Origin: Gnetum montanum
Lineage: Eukaryota; Streptophyta; Gnetopsida; Gnetales; Gnetaceae
Assembly: GCA_015680685.1 (NCBI GenBank)
Contig: MNCI01038211.1
Span: 101,625-165,624, forward strand
Direction: 5' to 3'
DNA: 64,000 nt
Shown here piece after piece: positions 22,845 through 32,951 of this stretch. The notes beneath the pieces were generated by a model that saw nothing but the letters and a program-made list of their open reading frames with translations, searched no databases and was not told the origin of the DNA. Made by a program: the position numbers and the translations under genes. How positions within the stretch are numbered: position 1 is the first letter of the stretch; each line of letters begins with the position of its first letter.

Positions 22845-24730
22845 GACTATGTTGGCCAACACAAGACCAAGAAGGATGATGCCCTCCACTAGTAACCATA
22901 CTTCCAATTAGGCCTGGAATGATCACACCATGAACCAAACCCTAGCCAAAAACTTTAGCAACTTTGAAACTACATAAGACTAGCACAAACACATCAAAGA
23001 TCACTTATCCTACATGGACTATGCTAAGAACACCTCAACTACATTGGCCAACATAGTCCCAGTGTAGTTGAAAGGAATTTGACCGTTCAATGATCCAAAT
23101 AACCTTTAGATTAACATTTCTTAACCATCACATCCTTTTGGAGTCTTTGATAGTTTTAAAATGACAAAAAATTGATTAAAAGCAAGAATAGGCCCAACTA
23201 CGTTGGCTAGCATAGTCCTAGCATAGTTGAGTAGAAGATGAAGAACAAAAGCCAAAAAGAACCTCTAGAATGACACACTCTAAACCTCAAAGTCTCCAGT
23301 AAACCTAAGATGTAGAATAACCAAGAAAAAATGAAATGGATCCTACTTTCATCTTTATACTACACTAAGGATGATTAGGACTATGCTAGCCAATGTAGTT
23401 CTAGCATAGTTGGATGAGGGTGGACCACTAAAAATCATAAATAACATTCAAATTGATATATCTTAGCCTTCATGCTTCCTCAGAGCCTTTGATGACCCTG
23501 TAATAGTAAAATGTGAAGAAAAAATAAGCCAAATCCTGTTTCCAACTTGGATCCACACTAAGGAAGATTGGAACTACATTGGCTAGCATAGTCCCACTAT
23601 AGACATTGTAGAACAGGCCATGAACACATTGAATTGACTTCTCAGTGCATCATCTCAACCTCAAAACCCTGTCGGAGACTTCAAAGACCACTAAATCCTT
23701 TAAGCCAAGTCAAAAATCAGCAAACACTCATCCTACACCCCTCAACTACATTAGGACTACATTGGCTAGCATAGTATGAGGGTGTTTGATCAACTGAAAA
23801 AGAAACAACCATCAGAACTAATAATTTCAAGTCTAAACCCTGGCTAGAAACACTGGTAACTCTAGGAACATAAGGAATTGGTTGATTGACCACAAAAACT
23901 GATCATATTCACATCATACTATGCTGAGGTAGGCTAGAACTATGCTAGCTAGTGTAGTCCTAACATAGTCATGATTTTGGATTGGTTTGGCTAGTACCAG
24001 AACATTCCGAATGACCTAAAATTTGACTTGAGAAATCTAGAGAATTACTTGACATTGCCTAAATACAAATTCACCTTGTTTTAATCATAAGAGCACTAGA
24101 TTTAGACCAAGATTATGCTACCTAGCATAGTCCCAGCATAGTCCTTGCCCTAGGGTGGTTGCACTAATATCACAACACTCAAAATGGCCTAAAACTTGAT
24201 TTAGAAGGCATGTAACCTTGAAACTCTAAAGCCAGCTATAGTTTAGCCTTTTTTAATCATGAAAATCCAAAATGTTAATTCATTCATGTTGAGGCCACCC
24301 CCAATTATGCTGGCCAGCATAGTCATGGGGTGTTAATGCCAAAACTCTACTTGCAATAACCTGTTTTGGCTTTCAAATAACTGGTTCAGCCCTTTCAAGA
24401 CCCTGCACTAACCTAGAAAGTTGATGGAATACTAGTTTCAGCTCTAAAACCTCACAAACCCACTTTTCCCATGCATCTATGTTGGGACTACATTGGTCAA
24501 TGTAGTCCTAGTGTAGTCACCAGTTTTTGGCATTATTTGTAGGTTCTGGAGGGTCAAAACAATGCTAAAGTTTACCAAACTCCAACCTAGTCAACTATGC
24601 TAGCCATATAGATGATCAACAACTTGAAATTGGCCATAAAAAGCTTGAAAAGCCATATACTAATGGTGTATGCTGGGACTTGTTCGAACTATGCTAGCTA
24701 GTAAAGTCCTAGTTGGGCCCAACATAGTCA
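22845..24730. repeat. Degenerate tandem array, period about 184 bp, 11 units
   Basis: Anchor motifs lie at 22845, 23037, 23197, 23379, 23571, 23755, 23938, 24111, 24302, 24486 and 24687 (spacing 160-201, mean about 184). The anchor reads AACTAYRYTGGCTAGCATAG followed by TCCYAGYATAGTYG. Unit 4 has a perfect 10-bp inverted repeat, ACTATGCTAG (23380) and CTAGCATAGT (23401), with an 11-base loop. The upstream phrase CACTAAGGAAGATTGG recurs in several units; the rest of each unit is strongly diverged. No coding potential. Confidence 0.75.
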
Positions 24731-25479
24731 CAACAAAAGGTTTTATTTTTGCTTTTAAATAGCCTCAAAATGATCTCAACATGTGTGTAAACTGCTCCAT
24801 TAGTCCTATAGACCTCTAATATGGTCTGCTAAGGCCTAAAACTAGCAAAATATGACCTTGATTGACCAATATTGACCATGTTTTATCATATGTTTCCTAC
24901 CTTGATTGGTTTGGCCTTGTGACCCTTCAAAACATTATTTGATGGGGTTTGACCATTAGTTGGCCTCATTTGACCATCATCTAACCTTCATTTGATTGCA
25001 TTCAATCATTGTTTTTCCTTCATTTGACCTTATAAATTTTTTTCATCTTACTTATCATCAACTACCTCTTATAGCCTTTTTTAACCTTGTTTGAAACTTG
25101 TTTGACAATTGACATAATGTGTTTTGGCTTATCCATGCATTATTACTAGAGAATTTTTCATTAATTTGGCATTATTTTCTCATTTTGTCACATAGGTGTC
25201 ATTTAATGTGCTTATGGTTGATATGCAAAATTGGAGTATGGATACCTGGAAGCAAATTAGTTTGCCTTTGAGCTTAAGCAAACCTCACAGTGAAGTTGAG
25301 TGATTCATTGATCTTCATTGCCTATATCTTGAGCCCGAGAGTCTTGTTGGCCACATACCCTCAAAAGAGAAACCTCTAAAATGGCCTGAAAACCTAATCA
25401 AAACCATTAACCTTGAGACTCGCAACATCACTGAAGGCTCTCTAGTTTAGGTTCCTATCACAACACGTAGTGGTGAGGA

Positions 25480-26480
25480 GAAATGCTAAAACTAAGTTCC
25501 TCACTGGAACCTCAATAGGCTCAAGACATCACCAAGGTCCTCCAAGGAAATATTAAGGTCTTTGCCTGGTCATATAAAGGTATGCTAGGTCTTGACCCAC
25601 ACCTAGTGCAACATAACATCATACTAGATCCTAGTATCAAACTAGTTAAGTAAAAATGTCTGTAAGATTAGATTGAACTTAGCCCTAGTAGTCCATGATG
25701 AAATCACAAAACTATATTAAGCTAGTTTCATTAGATCTATTGATTACATGGAATGGGTATCCAACATAGTGGTAGTTCCTAAAAAAATAAGAATATATGT
25801 ATCTATATAGATTTTGAGATGTAAATAAGGCAACTATCAAGGATGATTTCCCTTTATCTAGTATTGACCAACTTATCAATACTATGATTGGACATGCCTT
25901 ATTATCTTTCATGGATGGATTCTTGAGATACAACCAAGTTAAAATTAACTACGAACACTAACTATGCATGACCTTCATGATCCCTTGGAGTACCTTTCAT
26001 TACATCATGATGTCCTTTAGCCTAAAGAATCCAGAAGTAACCTATCAAAGAGAAATGATGTAAATCTTTAGTGATTCTATGCTAGGATTGCTCAATGGCT
26101 ATGTAGAAAATATAGCTGTTAAGTAAAAAGTGACCAATAATCATGGACATGATTTTGACCTCGTTCTCAAATAATGCCTCAAGCATGGCATTAGGCTTAA
26201 TCCTAAGAAGTGTATATTTGGTATCAAAATTGGTAAGATACCTAGCTTTGTAGTATCTAAAGTGAGAATACATGTTGATCCTGATAAGGTTAAGGCCATA
26301 TCCAACTTGGAAGCACCAACTAACCTTAAGAAGCTTTGAGGGCTGCAAATAATATTGCAATTTATTCATAGGTTCATCACCAAGCTTATAGATAAGTTAC
26401 AACCTATGCAACACTTTCTTAAGAATGGAGTTCACTATAAGTGGATGACTTAATGCTAAGAAGTCTTTGAAAATGTTAAG
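25480..26480 (+). pseudogene. pol: Reverse transcriptase of the Tat element
   Basis: Pieces in order: DITKVLQGNIKVFAWSYKGM and GLDPHLVQHNI (25530-25625), IDYMEWVSNIVVVPKK (25737), DDFPLSSIDQLINTMIGHAL (25836), SFMDGFLRYNQVKIN (25906), IPWSTFHYIMMSFSLKNPEV (25980), the catalytic box as YVENIAVK (26100) where the family has YVDDMIVK, and LNPKKCIFGIKIGK (26196). Both catalytic Asp are replaced (Glu, Asn). At least four stops occur. This copy cannot reverse transcribe. Confidence 0.85.
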
Positions 26481-26489
26481 TAAGAGTTG

Positions 26490-26880
26490 CCACAACTACC
26501 ACAGTCTATTCACCACAAAAGGATAATTTTTTTTTACATTTACCTTGCTATCCTAGAGATGTCCTTTTCCTTTCTACTCTATTAGAAATAAGATGTTGGA
26601 GAAAAATTACCAGTATACTACTGAAGTAGAGAAGTATTGTTTAACACTAGTTTTCTCATTAAAGAAATGAAGACAATACCTCTTTGGGAGCCAAGTCAAC
26701 ATCATTTACAAGAACAACATACTTAAAGCCATCATGACTAATATCTATGAGAATAGCTGTATATCCCATTGAAAAGCCATAATAGCTAAATTTGATCTAC
26801 ATTACATCTCCCAATTCTCAATAAAACTCCAAGCAATAGCTATACAACTTACTATTTGACTAGTAGAAGATGCTGCAACT
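26490..26880 (+). pseudogene. pol: First RNase H of the Tat element, heavily decayed
   Basis: Follows RT directly. Recognisable are KNYQYTTEVEKYCLTLVFSL (26605) and YLFGSQVN (26680), which match the Ty3/gypsy RNase H phrase around the catalytic Glu. The usual first Asp segment falls in a low-quality stretch near 26530 with a T run. The end FDLHYIS is at about 26790. In Tat elements this domain is present but often degenerate, and a second one follows. Confidence 0.6.
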
Positions 26881-26934
26881 ATAGACCTTGAATTCCCTAA
26901 TGAGTATGTCAACATCATTAGTGATGTACCTAAG

Positions 26935-27310
26935 GGATATGAGGAAATTATGCATTTTGATGGAGCTTCAACCACCCATGAGGCCAATGTTTCTAGCATC
27001 ATAACATTCCCATTTGATGAAATCCAACCCTTTGCTTACTATTTTGAATTCCCATGTACCAATAATGTGGCAGAGTATGAAGGTTTGATCATGGGGATGA
27101 TGGTAGTTCATGACCTAGGAATCAAACACCTAATGATTAAAGGTGATTCACAACTTGTGGTTAACCAAGAAACTAAGGTTTATGCATGTAAAGCCAAACA
27201 TTTGCACTCTTACTGTTACATAGAAAAGAAACTAATACAAGAATTTATAGACATTAGTACACAACATGTACCTCAAATCGAGAAAATTTTGTTGATTCCA
27301 TTGTGACCTT
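26935..27310 (+). pseudogene. pol: Second (archaeal-type) RNase H of the Tat element
   Basis: Open from 26950 to 27303 (118 codons): MHFDGASTTHEANV (Asp), TNNVAEYEGLIMGM (Glu), HLMIKGDSQLVVNQ (Asp), then HLHSYCYIEKKLIQ. The D-E-D acidic residues and the spacing are intact. A second RNase H between the normal one and integrase is known from Tat/Ogre elements and is the main reason to place this element there. The frame ends at 27304 near the usual domain end (HVPQIE followed by N/ADALA-like sequence in the family). Confidence 0.85.
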
Positions 27311-27499
27311 AGTCCTAAGTTTGATGCCTGATGTGTTTAGCAAGTTACCTAACTTAACCATGAACTATGTTATTCCCATCACATAGAATGTTGAGGGTGA
27401 CTCTATAGCCTTTACCAACATTCCTCCTCAAAAGGAGTGGTATGATGATATCAAGTCATACCTAATCCATGGTGAATCTTCATAAGGCATGACCACTTC

Positions 27500-28690
27500 T
27501 CAAAGGAATGTCATATGTAAAAGATCAAAATAATATTTCATCGAAGGTGATAACACATTATGTCAATGGTCCTATGATGGCATATTGCTAGTGTACTTAG
27601 GCAAAACCAAAGCCCACATAGTCCTTGAGCAAGTTCATGGGGGTGTATGTGGAGGACATATAGGGCTTAGAGCCATGGTTGCTAAGATTAGACAAATAGG
27701 AAATTATTGGCCCTATATGGAAAGTGACTACCTACAAAATTTTAAAAGTTGTGACATTTGTCAACGACATAACAACCTAATACATGTATCACCAACTAAG
27801 TTACAAACCACTCAAATAACCTGGCCATTTCAATAGTGGGGGTTGGACATTATTGGATCTATAACACCTAAATATTCTGCAGGCATAGCTTCGTTACGAC
27901 TCTAACCAAATACTTCATGAAGTGGGTTGAAGCTATTTCCCTAAGAAAGACAATGTCTCAACAGGTCTATAGATTTATATTGGACAATATAGTAGCCCAT
28001 TTTGGCATACCTATGACCATAGTCACAGATAATGAATCATAATTTAACAACCAATAAATGAAAGCCTTTTGTCATGACCTAGGCATTAAGTATTCCTTTT
28101 CATCACCATACTATCCTCAAGCCAATGGACAAGCTGAAGCTAGTAACAAAGATATTGTAAAACTTCTTAAAAGAATGCTAAAAACCAACAAATGCAAGTG
28201 GCATGAGTGGCTTGTCCATGCACTTTGGGTCTACCAAAAAACCTATTGAACCATAATTGGTATAAATCCATATAGCTTGGTTTATGGTTTTGAAGTTGTT
28301 TTATGTCTTGAATTACAAGTTCCATCATTGAGAGTACCCCTATTAGACTTCATCAACAATGAATAGAACAAGGCTCTGCCTACCATGGACTTGGACTTGG
28401 TGGAAGAACAATGGGTAGGAATGCTTGCTCATATTGAGTGATACCAAGAGAGGTAGAAACAATAGCATTGTCATGACCTCAACAAACAAAAGATCAATAA
28501 GGGAGACCTAGTCCTTAAGGCTATCCATGAGTATGCAAATAAGTTCTTAGCCAATGGGAAAGGGCCTTTCTTGATCATAAAGGCCTATGGCAATGGAGCC
28601 TTCAGGGTGATAGACATGGATGGAAATGAGTTAGCCAATTTGGTTAATCATTCCTATCTAAAACTTTATTATAACATGTCTTCTTAGCAG
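27500..28690 (+). pseudogene. pol: Integrase of the Tat element
   Basis: The zinc domain 27585-27833 is open: VHGGVCGGHIGLRAMVAK with NYWP following, then CDICQRHNN, giving the H-H-C-C set. The core follows: WGLDIIG (first Asp, 27840), IVTDNES (second Asp, 28020), YYPQANGQAEASNKDI (Glu, 28120), then WHEWLVHALWVYQKTY. The C-terminal part has KINKGDLVLKAI and ANGKGPFLIIKAYGNGAFRV (28550), ending with NLVNHSYLKLYY near 28675. The catalytic residues are all kept although stops (27835, 28040, 28247 and later) break the frame. Confidence 0.85.
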
Positions 28691-29509
28691 GTATTGAAAT
28701 TGACATCCACAACCACAGTGACCAATAACAAGTGAGCCAACATTCTTTTCTCTATTTCTTTTGGCACAACAAGTGAACTATAAATATTTGTAATAATAAG
28801 GATCTATGATGACTTAGTTTGCTAATTCTCTCATAGAACCCTATGTATTATATTGTAACAACATGTTTTCTTTGTCTTGTTTTGGTATTCTCTTGGAGTT
28901 GTGCTTGTAGGATGAAGCTTAAAGTCATTGCCAAGGTGCAACTCATTATAGCAGCAAGTTACCATGTGACCTTGAGCATAAGATTTGGTTAGCTTGTCAT
29001 GTTGTGCCAAGAGTGCTTACTCCACTTTACTCCTATTATTTCCCCTTCAAGCCACCATCCTGTATCCTAATTGTAACCTTCCTTATATTGAATAATAATG
29101 TTGACCTATGCTTGACACTCATGCATTGTGGTTATTTGACATCTCCTTCATCATGTTCCATCAAGTTCATTTGATGTAACACATCTCATTCAATGGGAAA
29201 ACCAAATCAAACCCAACCTTGGCAATGAAACCCAAGGAAGGTTTCACTACGAAAAGGAGTAAAATGGAAAAGCAAATTACCAAGAAGCTAAAAGGCTAAT
29301 GAAGATTGAAAGATAAAAAAATGGATCCAAACAAGCAAAGGGAGGAGCCTAATAGCCAAAGAAACATTAGAGAAAAGTATTGGTTCCTAAAGAACATTAC
29401 CAAGTGGTCAACACTTTAAAGAACAAAGTGCAAAAAACACAATGATTAGCCAAAATGTCATTTCCATAACTATATCAATGATGTCAACATTTGAACTCAT
29501 CATGACCAT
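28690..29509 (+). other. 3' untranslated region of the Tat element
   Basis: No coding signal. A purine-rich tract GCAAAGGGAGGAGCC (29334-29348) could be a polypurine tract, but no clear LTR start follows it. TGTCAACATTT at 29483 is another possible LTR start. The left border of the 3' LTR is therefore open between about 29350 and 29509, because the other LTR is cut at 13594. Confidence 0.5.
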
Positions 29510-31037
29510 TTCCTTATAGCCAAATATGACATTTTTCTTATATTGCCTTACCATGACACTAACTCATCATCACAAGTACTCTTTGGCATAGTTCAACACT
29601 ATAGGATTAAGCATGAAGAGGAAACATTGGTGATGGACTTGTAGTGGTCTTTTGCATTCTTTGTCAATGTCTCTTGGATTAATCCTTAAAACATCAACAA
29701 AGAGGGGCCAATAAAATGCAACCAAGAAAATCCATGTTGTAACTTGTAGACTTTTGTCACCCAACTTAAGGTAAGATTTTATTGTAAATACAAGGTTTGT
29801 GGCCCATGAGCTTAAATCTTGCATGATTTAACTTTTTGGAGCTGAGAAATGCCTCATAAGTTGCTATTGCATCACTTCCCAAGTGGAAAATGTAATGTCA
29901 TGTCTATATTTGGGCTTGCAAAGGCTGAAAATGCCTTAGGGACTATCAAATTTGGCATGTTCATGGGTTTTATGGTGGTTATGGCATTGACTACATTAGA
30001 GTTGCACACACCTAGCATTGAAGTTGTTGGGTTTTCCAGTTTTCCAACAATGGCTAGCGTAGTCATCACAATTCCTAGCAACTGCACCATGGCTAGTGTA
30101 GTCATCAAAAATTCTTGGAAATATTCACATGGCCAATGTAGTTACCATATTTTCTAGTAGATTTCAACAATGCTAGTGTAGCTCTTCATAGCCAATGTAG
30201 TAATAAAGGTTCATTTACTATTTTTAGTATCCAATGTGATTTTGATGATCCTTGAATGTTAAAACTTGTCACAAATGGATAACTATGCTCGAAATAATGG
30301 TCTGTTACTCTTGCAAACAACACCAATCTATCAGTAATCATGGTAAATATTTGTAGCTCAAAATTAGAAACCTTGGAGCCTATAAAAGCCAAAATTGAAC
30401 ACATTATTCATGTTCAGAACATTTTTGCAACCATACAACCTTTGAAACCTTAAGCATTTTGAATCCATTTTTTTGGAATTTGCAAGAATTTTGAAGCACA
30501 TTGGTATTTATTTGAGCACTAGATACTCTCAGCATAGTACCATTGCAACAAGAGTCAAGCACCACTATTTACACCACCCTCACCAATGTTGTATATTTAA
30601 GCAAAAACTAGCAAGGAGCTCCAATAGGCTTCAAGCTCCAATTGGAGTTGGAAAGTACCTGGATCATACAATTCAATTCCAGAACATAACTTGCCAGCTC
30701 CAATAGGCTTCAAGCTCCATCCAAGCTAGCTTCTTGTGCATTTGAGCACACAATCTATATTCTTTAAACTTTATACTTTAAGCATTTTGCTACATTAATA
30801 AATTTTATAATTCATTTTTTGTGCATAATATATTTCAAGTTTTAATTTTTGTGTTTATTTTTCATTCGAATTTGGAACATCATTTTTCTTTGTTTACATT
30901 CTTTAAGTCCCTAGTTGATTGGCCAGACCATCCAGGGCACCTTGGATCTTGTTTCTCATAGGCTGTTGGGATCCAAGGTTAGGCTATTTCACTTGGAATT
31001 TTTGGTTTTCCAAAAATTGAATTTTTCAAACATTACA
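29510..31037 (+). repeat. 3' LTR of the Tat element
   Basis: Matches 13594-15123 throughout. It carries the spaced motif array (30051-30200), TATA box (30381-30389) and TTAATAAATT (30795). It ends AAACATTACA at 31037. Right of it lies gag of element C in - orientation. The true LTR start may be up to 160 bases further left. Confidence 0.82.
30051..30200 (+). repeat. Spaced GTAGT-core motif array in the 3' Tat LTR
   Basis: Five copies: TGGCTAGCGTAGTCATCA (30051), TGGCTAGTGTAGTCATCA (30090), TGGCCAATGTAGTTACCA (30130), TGCTAGTGTAG (30171) and AGCCAATGTAGT (30190). Spacing 39, 40, 41, 19 as in the 5' LTR. Confidence 0.8.
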
Positions 31038-31961
31038 AGTGGGCAGTAGGAGTTCCTCATAGTTCTTAGGTTCATATGTTCTATTGTAGTGATGGTTCCT
31101 TCGATGGTCATGATGTTCTTTTCTCTCATTTTTGATTCCTCTTTTTCTATATTCTTCATCATCTTCTAATTCCCTAGGATGTCTTCTTCTTTGTTGTCAT
31201 GTCTCTCATGATCCCTTCACCTTTCCCTATCATGATCCCTTGTTTTTCACTCTCTCATATTAGAGTTTGTTAATGAGTATAACAAAGAGGATGGGAGAGT
31301 TGGAAAATGGTGCCCATTGGTTCTCCTCCTATAAATCTTGAATTCATCCTTTCTAATTCTATCAGAGGTTTTATATCTCAAATTTCACCTAAGTATAGAG
31401 TCTTTCTCATCTCTTCCAAGAATATTTACAAGAGCAAAACTTAAATTTGTCTTTATAGGATCTTTAATGCATATTACTGATGTTTGAGAACTAGATTTAT
31501 GAGTTTGGTGAGACTTTCTAGTTTTATATGACTCATCTTTCTTCTTATTAACGATGATCATATGTGATGATTTCTTTCCTTTTTCTTAATCATATCTTGC
31601 CACCATAATAGCATCCCTTCTTGGTTGAGCTTTTGTTGGATGATATGTGGCCTAGTAATGTTTTTGGTAACTTGGTACCCTTCTTGTACATGGCCAAGAT
31701 TTGATCTCATGAGGGCTACTTGAAGCATAGATGGTGTTGAGTGTTTTGGTGGTAAGACAGTATTACCTTGTAAGTCTATACAATTGAATTGTTCATCTTG
31801 TTAGAAAATAAATGTGAAATTAGGATAATAAGGATCAATATGAGCATATGAAATTCTTGTTTGCATCAGTGCACTCCAATATTCTTCATTATAATCTCTA
31901 TCATTAAATTTTTTAAAGATCAATTACAAGTGGAGATTTCACTTTGGATATGAAAGACATT
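31038..31961 (-). pseudogene. gag: Gag N-terminal fragment of element C
   Basis: Start placed at 31961 on the - strand (MSFISKVKSPL), the same distance from the LTR as in A, B and D. The N-terminal part keeps the FHI-type phrase about FNFTFIF..DEQFN (31800-31830). Toward 31040 lies a charged stretch rich in Arg, Lys, Asp, Glu and His (RRRHPRELEDDEEYRKRG; then KEHHDHRRNHHYN), the counterpart of the Ser/Asp/Arg/His-rich stretch of D. The capsid part is missing beyond the Tat border. Stops occur. Confidence 0.65.
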
Positions 31962-32084
31962 TTAATTTGGTTGATGCTTAAGTATATGTATTTTGAAAAA
32001 CTATTTTAATTATGAAAGATAGTCTTGAGGATACTTGATACAACGAACTATGTAAAATCAACTCACTAGTAAACATTGACATAT

Positions 32085-32102
32085 CCTCAACAACAACGCT
32101 AA
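32085..32102 (-). promoter_or_regulatory. Decayed primer-binding site of element C
   Basis: CCTCAACAACAACGCTAA on the + strand stands where A has CCTAACAATAGTGCTAA, next to the LTR. Only recognisable by position and family alignment. Confidence 0.4.
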
Positions 32103-32951
32103 TTATAAGTAGTAGAGAATTCAACACATAACCATATAAGTCACAAGTATTCATGTCTAACCATATTGTAATCCATGGATAGATAATGTAAGTATACTAG
32201 TAAGTTGATAGTAATTCTGTGATTGTTGTCTTTGCACTTAGAGTTAGCAAGGTGCAAAACATGTAGTTTACCTCTTAGAGAGGCACATGATAAAATGATA
32301 TTGTTGGCTCTTAAGTATGCTAAGTGTGAACATAGTGAACATGAATGTAAATTATATCTCTAAGTACAATTCAAAAATAAAGCTATTCTACACTATGGCT
32401 ATAAATATCCATTCCTGGTTTTTCATACACATCCTAGGCTAATGTAACTATTGCTAGGATTGCCAAGTAACTTTACTTTGAGAAAATCAAGTAAAGTCAC
32501 TGCTTGGTTACCAAATAATTATACTTTATGCTCAAAACTAGTCATACTCATTTTGCCATACTAATGAACATTGGAATATCAAATGACTTAGGAAATGTAA
32601 ATGACATAGTAAAATTAAATAGCATGGAAAATTAAATCTATTCTATATGAGATGTTGCAATGTTGAAGAACAATCTCTATCTTTATTGTTATTCATGAAT
32701 TATGTTTAGGAATAATCAACTTGAAAAAAGATGTTGTAAAATTATAATTCACCTTACTGTGTATACTCACATCTAACTCAAACTTTAATAAAAAAAACTG
32801 CAAGAATTTCACTAAGCATTAGCCAAAACTTATTTTTGATGTGAAGGTGGACTAGTATTTATAGGCATGACCATGGACCACTACATTGTATGTTGAGCAC
32901 CAATAGTGCATCTACAATATCATAGTTCATAACAAAAGTGTTTCATCATCA
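32103..32951 (-). repeat. LTR of element C (5' LTR)
   Basis: About 849 bp, from TTATAAG (family TGATGAG) to ATCATCA (two registers possible, ending 32948 or 32951). The TATA box on the - strand (CCTATAAATA) is at 32856-32865. The GGTAAC-type pair is near 32458 and 32507, with an expanded spacer. The poly(A) region near 32380 reads AATAAAG on the + strand, so the family signal is not clear here. Confidence 0.7.

Larger units (their letters stand above)
20450..25230. other. Noncoding 4.8-kb interruption of Tat pol
   Basis: Lies between protease and the pre-RT segment (LSLSKPHSEVE, near 25270), where Tat elements normally have 1.5 kb or less. Contents: three CTAAGGCCTAAAA-type phrases (20499, 20531, 24829), AT-rich sequence without recognisable protein (20600-22040), a tRNA-Met-like primer-binding site in - orientation (22326), then the 184-bp array (22845-24730), then a run of TTTGACC phrases (24860-25110). 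The best reading is a nested - strand LTR element with a decayed body, its LTR starting near 22338. Neither its second LTR nor target duplications are visible. Confidence 0.5.
13594..31037 (+). mobile_element. Tat-lineage Ty3/gypsy element
   Basis: On the + strand in order: LTR (cut on its left by the copia element), motif-rich leader, gag, protease, a 4.8-kb noncoding interruption, RT, two RNase H domains, integrase, 3' untranslated region and LTR. The second, archaeal-type RNase H (26935-27310) after the normal one marks the Tat/Ogre group. Without the interruption the visible element is about 12.7 kb. Genes are broken by many stops. The right border abuts gag of element C, so the Tat element sits in C. 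The flanking five bases (AGTGG at 31038) cannot be compared because the left end is outside the window. Confidence 0.88.
31038..32951 (-). mobile_element. Athila-like element C, 5' LTR and gag start
   Basis: On the - strand: LTR (32951-32103), decayed primer-binding site, and the first 0.9 kb of gag. It stops at 31037, the end of the Tat element, which appears to have inserted into its gag. It is the most diverged Athila copy in the window. The remainder should lie left of the window. Confidence 0.75.

Noticed and set aside
22845-24730. CRISPR-like array (repeats with spacers)
   Set aside because: Plant nuclear DNA, diverged units, spacers related to each other, and no cas genes; a degenerate tandem array fits better.
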